Shown here: piece by piece, positions 9,615 through 18,826 of the stretch
How the letters are laid out: the number at the start of each line of letters is the position of its first letter
How positions within the stretch are numbered: position 1 is the first letter of the stretch
Origin: an uncultured Pelagibacteraceae bacterium
GTDB taxonomy: Bacteria > Pseudomonadota > Alphaproteobacteria > Pelagibacterales > Pelagibacteraceae
Reading direction: 5' to 3'
Assembly (NCBI GenBank): GCA_902552755.1
Contig: CACDHV010000001.1
Location: 1-64,000, forward strand
Length of the DNA: 64,000 nt
The notes under the pieces: generated by a model
The model's database searches: none
What the model saw: only the letters and a program-made list of their open reading frames with translations
Told to the model about the DNA's origin: nothing
Made by a program: the position numbers and the translations under genes

Positions 9615-10754
9615 TTGATGAAAAAAATCATAAATTATTTGAAATTAATATTTAACGCGAAATGGAAATTAAAAAGACCATTTAAAAAAAAATATTTAAT
9701 TTGTGGAAATAATACAAATATCATTTCAAGCATAATAAAAAGTAATTATTTTTGCCTAGATCTCGAAAATAGAACATTATATTTAGAATTATTTTTAAAA
9801 ACTTTTTTTAATTTTTCATACAAAAATTTTTTATATAAATATTACTTATCTATAATTGAAGTTGTCGACCCCGAGATTATTATTTTTTCTATAGATACAA
9901 ATACTTTTTTTTGGAAATTGAAAAATTACTTTCCAGAAAAAAAATTAATTTTAATACAAAATGCGAAAAAAACAGGAAGTCCGTCAGATTTATTTTTTAA
10001 ATTAAAAAATCTTAAATTTCAAAAACAAAAAGTAGATTATATTTTTTTAATGAATGGACCTATTAAAAATGAGTTTAAAAAATACTTAGAAGGTAAATTT
10101 ATTGTTCATGGATTAATGCAAAATAATTCAATTAAAAAAAATGTAGTTCAAAAACAAAATTATGCTTTAATTTCTCAAATTTCTGATTATGGAGATGGCA
10201 AGTTCGATAATATAAGCAAAAAAAAACTTAATGAAACATTTTATGAGGCAACCAAAAGACTTTTAAAATATTTCTCAAAATATAAACCAGGGATAAAAAT
10301 GAATATTTTTCTTTATAATTCAGAAATAAAATTAGTTGAGTATGAAAAATCTATTTATAAAAAAATTTGTAACGAATTAAATCTAAAAATTAATTTTCTA
10401 TCTAAAAGTGATAAATTAAGTAATTATAGTCTATTAGACAAATTTGAATGCATAATCGGAATTACTTCCACACTTCTATATGAAAATTTCAGTCGAGGAA
10501 ATAAAACCGGATTTTTTAACTACCTAAAAAATCATAATATAAATGGATACGATTTAAGTTGGCCATTAAAAGAGAATGAGACAGTTATATCAACAGAACA
10601 AAATGATTTTGAAAATTTTGAAAGAATTATGAAATATCTAGATGAATGTACTAACATAGAATGGAATAATACAGTAAGCAATCTTAAAGAAAATATTATG
10701 ATTTTCGATGAAGATAATCAACAATTTAGAAATTTAATAATTAAATTGAATTAA
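9615..10754 (+). CDS. Putative surface carbohydrate biosynthesis / glycosyltransferase-like protein
   Basis: Long ORF in operon context; 'GITSTLLYENFSRGNKTGFFN' resembles the C-terminal donor-binding region of surface carbohydrate GT-B-like proteins. Confidence 0.4.
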   Translation: MMKKIINYLKLIFNAKWKLKRPFKKKYLICGNNTNIISSIIKSNYFCLDLENRTLYLELFLKTFFNFSYKNFLYKYYLSIIEVVDPEIIIFSIDTNTFFWKLKNYFPEKKLILIQNAKKTGSPSDLFFKLKNLKFQKQKVDYIFLMNGPIKNEFKKYLEGKFIVHGLMQNNSIKKNVVQKQNYALISQISDYGDGKFDNISKKKLNETFYEATKRLLKYFSKYKPGIKMNIFLYNSEIKLVEYEKSIYKKICNELNLKINFLSKSDKLSNYSLLDKFECIIGITSTLLYENFSRGNKTGFFNYLKNHNINGYDLSWPLKENETVISTEQNDFENFERIMKYLDECTNIEWNNTVSNLKENIMIFDEDNQQFRNLIIKLN

Positions 10755-10784
10755 TTAATTTTTTTATATAGATATCATTGCCTA

Positions 10785-11219
10785 ATGAAACGAAATCAGA
10801 TTAAACAAGTTGCATTCCCTAAAATTAAAGATGTAGGTAAAAGAGATTGGGGTAAAGAAGAGCTTTTGGCATTAATCCCAAAAAAGATTTCCTTAAAAAA
10901 AATTTTTATTAAAAAGGGAAGAAAAGGTGGATTGCAATACCATCATAAAAAAAATGAGTGTGGTTTTTTAATATCTGGCAGACTTAAGATTACTTATGAT
11001 AATGGGAAAGGTAAACTTAAGTCTAAGATCTTAACCAAAAATTCCTCATTTCATTTTCCACCTAAAGCAGTGCACCAAGAAGAAGCTCTTTCTGATTGTA
11101 TAATTATAGAAGCTTCAACTCCACATTTTAATGATAGAGTTAGAGTTGAAAAAAAATATGGTTTAAGTCAAACTAAAGGTTTACCATCTACTAAAAAAAG
11201 AGAAGTAAAGTTATTATAA
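10785..11219 (+). CDS. Cupin-domain protein
   Basis: 'GGLQYHHKKNECGFLISGRLKITYDNGKG…FHFPPKAVHQEEALSDCIIIEAS' cupin motifs. Confidence 0.75.
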   Translation: MKRNQIKQVAFPKIKDVGKRDWGKEELLALIPKKISLKKIFIKKGRKGGLQYHHKKNECGFLISGRLKITYDNGKGKLKSKILTKNSSFHFPPKAVHQEEALSDCIIIEASTPHFNDRVRVEKKYGLSQTKGLPSTKKREVKLL

Positions 11220-11225
11220 TACATT

Positions 11226-12596
11226 TTGATGAAAAAAATTCTTTTTTTTATTTCACAAGATATGTATGTAAAACATTATCTTACATTTGATAGTTTTAAG
11301 TTAATTGAAAAAAAATATAACTGTAGTTTTTTAGCAAGCAAGGATGTAAAAATATTTAAAGATCTGATTGAGAGAAAAAAAAATTTTCTAGGTTTTATAA
11401 CAAGAAATGACAAAAAGGATAGATTTTCCAGAATATTATCAGATGCTCTTCTGATAGCTAATAGTCATAAGTCGTCAAGTTTCCCTCTCAGGATAATAAT
11501 GAGATTCAATTTAAATTTTAGAAATATTTTAAGGAAACCACTTTGGAAAACACCATTTAGGATATTAATTAGACTATTTAATGCATTTAGAATCTTTTCA
11601 ACAAGATTTCCAGTTAGCTTAATTATTAAAAATAATTTTATCCTAAGAAAACTCAATAATTATATCCACACAAACAAGAATTTTGAAAAAATTCTTGATG
11701 AAATAAATCCTGATTTAGTAATAATACCAACTTCAGGACAAGATGGTCAATTTTTTCAATCAGTGGTTGAGTCTAGAAAAAAAAAAATTAAAACATTTGC
11801 AATAATTGACAATTGGGACAACATATCAACTAAATCAATAATGCCAGAACATCCAAATTTTATTGGTGTTTGGGGTGAACAAACTAAAGATCACGCTACA
11901 AAGATTCAAAATTTTAAAAATAGCCAGTGTAAAATAGTTGGGTCAGCAAGGTATCAAGATTACTTCAACTTGAGAAATGAAGAACTTAAATCACATTTTG
12001 ACTTTGAATATATTTTATTTTTAGGAACTTCATGGAATTGGAATGAAGAAGAGACAATAAAAATAATAGACGAATTTATCACACAAAATCATTTTTTAAA
12101 AACAAAATATAAAATTATTTATAGACCTCATCCTTTTAGACAAGGTAAAACGATACCTGTGAATTTTAAGAACGTAATTTACGATCCTGAAATACTCAAA
12201 ATTATAGAAAAAAAAACTCACAGTCATTCAAACTTACATTATTATCCTTCGTTAATTAAAAATGCAAAGTTTGTTATGGGTGGCCCTCAAACTATGATGA
12301 TAGAAGCAACAATATTTAATAAATTTTATTTAGCTCTTACATATGATGATAAAATAAATTACACAAATATGAAAAAAGTATTTTCATCCTATCAACATTT
12401 TAGGGGAATTGAAAAAATTGAAACTATTCACTATTGTGATGACCTAAATAAATTAGGTCAAGAAATACTTAAGATGATCTCTCTAAACTCTTTAGATATA
12501 AATGACATAGACTATCAAAGAAATTTTATATTATTTAAAGACGAAAAAAGATATGATCAGAAAATTTTAAATGCAGTTGATGAAATTTTAGATTAG
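11226..12596 (+). CDS. Putative GT-B-like glycosyltransferase / surface carbohydrate protein
   Basis: 'VIIPTSGQDG', 'GVWGEQTKDH', 'IIYRPHPFR', 'VMGGPQTMMIEATIF' pattern. Confidence 0.5.
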   Translation: MMKKILFFISQDMYVKHYLTFDSFKLIEKKYNCSFLASKDVKIFKDLIERKKNFLGFITRNDKKDRFSRILSDALLIANSHKSSSFPLRIIMRFNLNFRNILRKPLWKTPFRILIRLFNAFRIFSTRFPVSLIIKNNFILRKLNNYIHTNKNFEKILDEINPDLVIIPTSGQDGQFFQSVVESRKKKIKTFAIIDNWDNISTKSIMPEHPNFIGVWGEQTKDHATKIQNFKNSQCKIVGSARYQDYFNLRNEELKSHFDFEYILFLGTSWNWNEEETIKIIDEFITQNHFLKTKYKIIYRPHPFRQGKTIPVNFKNVIYDPEILKIIEKKTHSHSNLHYYPSLIKNAKFVMGGPQTMMIEATIFNKFYLALTYDDKINYTNMKKVFSSYQHFRGIEKIETIHYCDDLNKLGQEILKMISLNSLDINDIDYQRNFILFKDEKRYDQKILNAVDEILD

Positions 12597-12619
12597 TAAA
12601 ATTAATTATTATATTTTGA

Positions 12620-13330
12620 ATGAAAAATAAAATTTTAGCAATCATTGGTTTACGATCGGGATCAACTGGACTTAAAAATAAAAATATAAAAAAACTCGGA
12701 AAATACCCTTTATTTACATATATACAAAAATCAGCAAAAAAATCTAAATTTATCAATAAAACTATTTTTTCTACAGACTCAAAAAGGTATAAGAAGATTA
12801 TTGAAAATTTTAATGGTGATGTTCCTTTTTTAAGGCCAAAAAAAATATCTGGTAATAATGCTAAAGAGATAGACTTTATTAAAGATACATTAAATAAACT
12901 TAAATATCATGATAATTATTCACCAGACTTAGTTGTCAGGCTTTTAGCTACTTGCCCTTTTCAAAAGTCCAATGACATTGATAAATTAATAAAATTAGTT
13001 ATAACTAAGAAATATAATTCTGCTGTAATAATATCTAAAACAAATAAAAATCCAATGAAAGCGCTTAGAATTTGTGGAACCAAAAAAAAATTTTTACAAA
13101 CATATGTAAGTAAGTCAGGAATAGGAGTTGGTTCTAGCCCTAATAGACAAGAATTTGATACAGCTTACTTTAGAGCCAACGTAATTGTATGTAGAACTGA
13201 AGTAATTAATAAATTTAATTCTTTAACAGATAAAAAGCCTGGATTTTTATTAATAAATAATAAAAAAAATGTAGATATTGATAATAAAATAGATTTTGAG
13301 TATGCAAAATTTTTATTAAAAAAAAAATAG
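12620..13330 (+). CDS. Acylneuraminate cytidylyltransferase (NeuA-like)
   Basis: 'IIGLRSGSTGLKNKNIKKLGKYPLFTYIQKSAKKS', 'VVRLLATCPFQ', C-terminal 'VDIDNKIDFEYAKFLL'. Confidence 0.85.
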   Translation: MKNKILAIIGLRSGSTGLKNKNIKKLGKYPLFTYIQKSAKKSKFINKTIFSTDSKRYKKIIENFNGDVPFLRPKKISGNNAKEIDFIKDTLNKLKYHDNYSPDLVVRLLATCPFQKSNDIDKLIKLVITKKYNSAVIISKTNKNPMKALRICGTKKKFLQTYVSKSGIGVGSSPNRQEFDTAYFRANVIVCRTEVINKFNSLTDKKPGFLLINNKKNVDIDNKIDFEYAKFLLKKK

Positions 13331-13385
13331 TGTATAATTATGAATGATATTTAATTCTATTTCATCTATGTTTAATATTTAAAGC

Positions 13386-14414
13386 ATGAATAAAAAAATT
13401 ATACTAGATAACTTGCCATTTGTAATAGCTGAAATAGGCCATAACCATCAAGGATCAATCGAGACAGCAAAAAAAATGATAAAAGAAGCAAAGCTTTGTG
13501 GTGCAAGTGCTGTTAAATTACAAAAAAGGTCCAACAAAAACTTATATACCGACGAAATGTATAACTCTATTTACAACAGCGAAAATAGTTATGCACCTAC
13601 ATATGGAAAACATAGAGATTATTTGGAATTTGATAAAGAACAATATTTAGACTTAAAACATTATTCGGACGAATTAGGTATAATATTTTTTTCAACTCCT
13701 TTTGATTTTGAAAGTGTAGAATTTTTAGAAAATGTAGGAGTTCCTTGCTACAAGATAGCATCTGCTGACATAACAAATACTCCTTTACAAGAAAAAATAG
13801 CAGAGACAGGAAAGCCTGTGATATTAAGCACAGGCGCTAGTGAATTAGATGATGTGAAGCGAGCTTACGATGTAATAACAAAAAAAAATGAAAATTTATA
13901 TATTCTTCATTGCACAGCTTCATATCCAGCAGATATTGAAGATATGAATTTGAATTGTATTAAAACTTTAATAAAAAATTTTCCAAAAAATATTATAGGT
14001 CTATCCGATCATGAAAATGGAATAGATGCTGCATCAATAGCTTTTTTATTAGGTGCAAGAATATTTGAAAAGCATTTCACATTAAATCGAGCCTGGAAAG
14101 GAACAGATCAATCCTTCTCATTAGAGCCAACAGGACTAAAAAAACTTATTAGAAACTTAGAGAGAATACCTAAAATGTTAGGAAGTGGCGAAAAGAGAGT
14201 TTTGGAAAAGGAGAGAGCGCCCATAAAAAAAATGGCTAAATCAATAGTTGCTGCAAATAATTTAAAAATAAATTCAATAATAGACTTAAAAGACATTGCC
14301 TTTAAGTCACCTGGTGGCGGATTAGCCCCCTATTTTAGAGATAAGATTCTGGGAAAAAAATTAAAAAAAAATATTAAAAAAGACGAATTAATAAAATTCG
14401 AAGATTTTTATTAA
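13386..14414 (+). CDS. N-acetylneuraminate synthase family protein with C-terminal SAF domain
   Basis: 'VIAEIGHNHQGS', 'CGASAVKLQKR', 'GLSDHENGIDAASIAFLLGARIFEKHFT'; C-terminal 'IKSPGGGLAPYFRDKILGK'-type SAF region. Confidence 0.92.
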   Translation: MNKKIILDNLPFVIAEIGHNHQGSIETAKKMIKEAKLCGASAVKLQKRSNKNLYTDEMYNSIYNSENSYAPTYGKHRDYLEFDKEQYLDLKHYSDELGIIFFSTPFDFESVEFLENVGVPCYKIASADITNTPLQEKIAETGKPVILSTGASELDDVKRAYDVITKKNENLYILHCTASYPADIEDMNLNCIKTLIKNFPKNIIGLSDHENGIDAASIAFLLGARIFEKHFTLNRAWKGTDQSFSLEPTGLKKLIRNLERIPKMLGSGEKRVLEKERAPIKKMAKSIVAANNLKINSIIDLKDIAFKSPGGGLAPYFRDKILGKKLKKNIKKDELIKFEDFY

Positions 14415-14431
14415 TAAGTTATTTATAATTC

Positions 14432-15178
14432 ATGGTGCAAAAAAATTTGTTAATTTCTGGTGTGGGAAAAGGTATTGGGAGACAAATATTGTTTGACTCT
14501 ATAAATGATCTAGATTTTGTATACGCAATTACTAGATCTAGAAAAGATTATTTAGAATTAAAGAAAAAATTAATAAACAAATCATGTAAAATTTATTTAG
14601 GAGATATTAAAAATATAAAGTTAATTGATAAAATCTTAAAAGACTCAATAAAAAAAAAAAAATTAATCAATTGTTTAGTTAATAATGCAGGTGAAAGACA
14701 AAGAAAAAAATTTTTGAAAATTAAAAATACTCAAATTCATAATATTTTTGAGAATAATTATTTTAGTCATTTTTTTTTAACCCAAAAAATTGTTAGTTTT
14801 TTTTTAAAATATAAATTAAAAAATACTTCAATAATAAATATAAGCTCAATAGTAGGTATGAGAGGTTTTAATGAGCTATCTGGCTACGCTTCAACAAAAA
14901 GTGCTTTAGACGGTTTAACCAAATCACTCGCAATTGAGTTTGCATCCAAAAAGATCAGATTTAATTCCATAAATCCAGGTTTTGTAAAGTCTTCATATTA
15001 CGAAAATTTTAAAAAAAAAAATAAAAAACTTTATAATTGGACATTGCAACAAACACCTTTAAAAGATTGGGGTGAAAATAAAGATATTTCCCAATTAGTT
15101 TTGTTTTTAATTTCTGAAAAATCAAAATATATAACTGGACAAACTATATGTGTTGATGGAGGATGGACAGCGCAGTGA
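14432..15178 (+). CDS. SDR family oxidoreductase
   Basis: 'SGVGKGIGRQI', 'NNAGE', 'YASTKSALDGLTKSLA', 'CVDGGW'. Confidence 0.9.
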   Translation: MVQKNLLISGVGKGIGRQILFDSINDLDFVYAITRSRKDYLELKKKLINKSCKIYLGDIKNIKLIDKILKDSIKKKKLINCLVNNAGERQRKKFLKIKNTQIHNIFENNYFSHFFLTQKIVSFFLKYKLKNTSIINISSIVGMRGFNELSGYASTKSALDGLTKSLAIEFASKKIRFNSINPGFVKSSYYENFKKKNKKLYNWTLQQTPLKDWGENKDISQLVLFLISEKSKYITGQTICVDGGWTAQ

Positions 15179-15936
15179 AAAAAAAAAGCATTAAAGCGAT
15201 TGGTTTAATTCCTACTCGGTTAAACTCCACAAGACTACCTCAAAAAGCCTTAATGGAAATAAATAAAATTCCCCTTGTTATTCATACTTACAAAAGAGCA
15301 AAATTGAGTAAGTCACTAGATGATGTCTTCATTTGTTGTGATGATGAAATTGTCTTTAGAAAGGTAAAAAAATTTAATGCAAAAGTTATTATGACATCTA
15401 AATTTCATAAAAATGGAACAGAGAGAATTTATGAAGCATATAAAAAATTAAGTAAAAATTTTGATTTAATAATCGATATACAGGGAGACGAACCTTTAAT
15501 AAGTCCCTTCCATATTGATCAGGTCGTCAGTTTTCATAAAAAAAATTTAACAGCTGATATAATTCTTCCTACATTAAAAGTTAAATCTAAAAATAATACA
15601 AATATTGTAAAGGTAATTAAAAGTATAAATAATTATGTATTGTATTTATCTAGAGGTAATATACCATTTGAGTATAAGTCATCTACTTCACAAATCGATA
15701 AACACTTATCTATAATTTCATTTCTCCCAAAAGCCTTAGAAAAATTTGCACTTCATAAAAAAACTTATCTAGAGAAAATAGAAGATATAGAGCTATTAAG
15801 AGCAATAGAAATAGGTTTAAAGATTAAATCATTGTCGTTAAAAGGGGATAGTTTTTCAGTAGATGTTTTAGATGATTTTAATAAAGCATCAAAAAAAATG
15901 ATAAATGATAAGTTTTTTAAATTGTATAAGTCTTAA
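15163..15936 (+). CDS. 3-deoxy-manno-octulosonate cytidylyltransferase family (KdsB-like)
   Basis: 'GLIPTRLNSTRLPQKAL', 'CCDDEIV', 'DIQGDEPLISP'. Confidence 0.87.
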   Translation: MDSAVKKKSIKAIGLIPTRLNSTRLPQKALMEINKIPLVIHTYKRAKLSKSLDDVFICCDDEIVFRKVKKFNAKVIMTSKFHKNGTERIYEAYKKLSKNFDLIIDIQGDEPLISPFHIDQVVSFHKKNLTADIILPTLKVKSKNNTNIVKVIKSINNYVLYLSRGNIPFEYKSSTSQIDKHLSIISFLPKALEKFALHKKTYLEKIEDIELLRAIEIGLKIKSLSLKGDSFSVDVLDDFNKASKKMINDKFFKLYKS

Positions 15937-15944
15937 AATTTAAA

Positions 15945-17051
15945 ATGAAAATACAATATAAAATCAGCAATGAAAGTTATGATATTTTAATTCAAAAAAA
16001 TATAAATAATACAATCAAAAAAAAATTAGATTCATTACATTCGGATAAAAAAGTTTTGTTTGTTTATGATAAGCAAGTAAATAAATCAATTGTAAAAAAA
16101 GTTATAAAAAATTTTAAGGACTCAGGATGCATGTTAATAGCATTGGAATTTCAAGGGAAAAAAAAAAATAAAAGTGAAAAATCTTTATTTAATCTTCTGG
16201 ACATTATGATTGATAATAAATTTACGAAAAGATCTATAGTAATCTCTTTAGGAGGCGGGGTTTTAGGTGATATAGCAGCCCTAGCTGCAAGTTTATATTA
16301 CAGAGGCACCATATATTTAAATATTCCATCAACTATGACATCTATTATTGATAGTTGTATCGGAGGCAAAACTGCTATTAATTATAAAAACATTATAAAT
16401 TCTATTGGAAATTATTACCATCCTAAAACAGTTTTTATATTTCACGAAATAATTAAATTAATTCCTGAGAGAGAATTTATAGCAGGCATACCAGAAATAA
16501 TAAAATGTGGATTAATTAAAAAAAACAATATTTTAAAAATTTTGAAAAGTGAAAAAAAAAAAATTTTAGAAAGAAATTTTCAAATAATTGGAAATTTATG
16601 CAAAGAAACATTAAAGACAAAAATATTTTTTTTTAAAAATGATATATATGAAAAAAATAATAGGCTTATGTTAAACTTCGGCCATACATTTGCTCATTCA
16701 ATAGAAATGTCCACTGAATTTATATCAAAAAATGAAATTTTTAGACATGGTGAGGCTGTAGGTTTAGGAATGATGTGTGAAATATATTTTGTAAACGGAA
16801 AAGAAAATTCGATTTTTAAAAGTGTAAGAGACCTTTTAATGGACTACAAGCTTCCAGTAAAAATATCTGACAAAAAATTTAAATTTGAAGAACAAACTTT
16901 AACTAACAATATTTTTAAAAATATTTTTTTAGATAAAAAAAAGATATCAAGGTTTCCTAGATTCATTTCCTTAAAAAAAATACATAAACCAAATATTGCA
17001 AATTTGAGCGATGATAATTTAATTTTAGAAACAATTAATAAAATTATATAA
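15945..17051 (+). CDS. 3-dehydroquinate synthase family protein (AroB-like sugar-phosphate cyclase)
   Basis: 'SLGGGVLGDIAALAASLYYRGTIYLNIPSTMTSIIDSCIGGKTAIN', 'NFGHTFAHSIE', 'RHGEAVGLGM'. Confidence 0.88.
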   Translation: MKIQYKISNESYDILIQKNINNTIKKKLDSLHSDKKVLFVYDKQVNKSIVKKVIKNFKDSGCMLIALEFQGKKKNKSEKSLFNLLDIMIDNKFTKRSIVISLGGGVLGDIAALAASLYYRGTIYLNIPSTMTSIIDSCIGGKTAINYKNIINSIGNYYHPKTVFIFHEIIKLIPEREFIAGIPEIIKCGLIKKNNILKILKSEKKKILERNFQIIGNLCKETLKTKIFFFKNDIYEKNNRLMLNFGHTFAHSIEMSTEFISKNEIFRHGEAVGLGMMCEIYFVNGKENSIFKSVRDLLMDYKLPVKISDKKFKFEEQTLTNNIFKNIFLDKKKISRFPRFISLKKIHKPNIANLSDDNLILETINKII

Positions 17052-18139
17052 TGAAATTTAGTTATATTGAAAAATTTTTCAAAAATAAAAAAGTTTTGAT
17101 CATAGGTCATACAGGCTTTAAAGGTTCATGGCTTACTATGTGTTTAAAAATTCTTAATTCAAAAATTTATGGAATTTCAATTGATATACCAACAAAACCT
17201 TCTCATTTTAGTCTGTTAGGTATTCGAAATTCAATTAAGGATTATAGAATAGATATAAGAAATTATAAGAAACTTAAAAAAAAAATATTAGACATAAAAC
17301 CTGATATTATTTTCCATCTAGCAGCTCAATCTTTAGTCAAAGAATCATTTATTAATCCACATAAAACCTGGACAACAAATTTAATTGGTACCATTAACTT
17401 GTTAGATATCTTAAAAAACCTCAATTCAAAAAAAAAAATTAGTGCAGTCATAATAACTAGTGATAAATGTTATAAAAATTTGAATTTAAGCAAAGGATAC
17501 AAAGAAACTGATTTACTAGGAGATGATGAACCTTATGGTGCATCTAAAGCATCAGCGGAAATAGCCTTCACTTCATATTTTCAATCATTTTTTAAAAAAA
17601 AAAAAAATATTAAAATTGCAACAGCAAGGGCTGGTAACGTGATTGGTGGTGGAGATTGGTCTAGTAATAGAATTTTGCCAGACTTAGTGAGAGCAATTAA
17701 ACTAAAAAAAATACTAAAAATTAGATATCCAAATTCAACTAGACCTTGGCAACATGTTTTAGAACCACTATTTGGTTATATATTTTTGGCATACAACCTG
17801 CATAAACAAAACAAGAATAATGGACAATCTTTTAATTTTGGACCAAAGTTTATAAAAAATTATAAAGTTGTTGAGTTATTAAAAGAATTCAAAAAATATA
17901 ATAATAACATTCAATGGAAGGTTGATAATTCAACTAACACAGTTAATGAAGCGGGTTTATTAAATTTGAATAGTGATAAATCTTACAGAAGGTTAAAGTG
18001 GAAAAATATCCTTAACTTTCAAGATACAATTAAAATGACATCTAATTGGTATGAGTCTTATTTTAAGAATTATGACATAAAAAATACTACTGAAAACCAA
18101 ATAACTTTTTACATAAAAAAACTAAAAAAAAAATATTAA
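17051..18139 (+). CDS. rfbG: CDP-glucose 4,6-dehydratase
   Basis: 'IGHTGFKGSWLTMCL', 'HLAAQSLVKESF', 'EPYGASKASAEIAF', 'ARAGNVIGGGDWS'; followed directly by an RfbF homologue. Confidence 0.92.
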   Translation: MKFSYIEKFFKNKKVLIIGHTGFKGSWLTMCLKILNSKIYGISIDIPTKPSHFSLLGIRNSIKDYRIDIRNYKKLKKKILDIKPDIIFHLAAQSLVKESFINPHKTWTTNLIGTINLLDILKNLNSKKKISAVIITSDKCYKNLNLSKGYKETDLLGDDEPYGASKASAEIAFTSYFQSFFKKKKNIKIATARAGNVIGGGDWSSNRILPDLVRAIKLKKILKIRYPNSTRPWQHVLEPLFGYIFLAYNLHKQNKNNGQSFNFGPKFIKNYKVVELLKEFKKYNNNIQWKVDNSTNTVNEAGLLNLNSDKSYRRLKWKNILNFQDTIKMTSNWYESYFKNYDIKNTTENQITFYIKKLKKKY

Positions 18140-18826
18140 ATGAAGATAGTAATATTAGCTGGAGGCCTTGGAACAAGATTGTCTGAGTATACCAAAACTA
18201 TACCTAAACCGATGGTGAAAGTTGCAGGAGAGCCAATAATTCTTCATATAATGAATCACTATGCAAAATATGGTTTTAAAGAATTTATAATAGCAACTGG
18301 TTATAAGGGAAAAGTCTTACAGGATTATTTTAAAAAAAAAAAAACTGATTGGAATATTAAATTAGTTAAAACTGGAAAAAAAACAATGACAGGTGGAAGA
18401 TTAAAAAGATTGAGTCGGTATTTAAAAAATGAAACATTTATGTTAACTTATGGGGATGGTGTTGCAAGTATCAATTTGAATAAATTATTAAAGTTTCATA
18501 GAAAAAATCAAAAGATCGTAACAATGTCTGCTGTAAGACCGCCTGCAAGATTTGGCGCAATCAAATTAAAAGGTAACCAAGTAAAATATTTTAAAGAAAA
18601 GTCCAAACTAGATGAAGGATGGATAAACGGAGGTTTTTTTGTAATAGAGCCAAGCTTTTTAAAATTTATTAAAAATGATGAGACTTTTCTTGAGAAAGAA
18701 CCTTTAGAAAAAATTACAAAAAAGTCACAACTAGTAGCCTTTAAACACTTTGGGTTTTGGCAGTGTATGGATACTAAAAGAGATAAAGATTATTTAGATA
18801 AAATTTTAAAAAAGAAAAAATTTTGA
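18140..18826 (+). CDS. rfbF: Glucose-1-phosphate cytidylyltransferase
   Basis: 'VILAGGLGTRLSEYTKTIPKPMVKVAGEPIILHIM', 'YGDGVASINLNKLLKFH', 'WINGGFFVIEP'. Confidence 0.94.
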   Translation: MKIVILAGGLGTRLSEYTKTIPKPMVKVAGEPIILHIMNHYAKYGFKEFIIATGYKGKVLQDYFKKKKTDWNIKLVKTGKKTMTGGRLKRLSRYLKNETFMLTYGDGVASINLNKLLKFHRKNQKIVTMSAVRPPARFGAIKLKGNQVKYFKEKSKLDEGWINGGFFVIEPSFLKFIKNDETFLEKEPLEKITKKSQLVAFKHFGFWQCMDTKRDKDYLDKILKKKKF

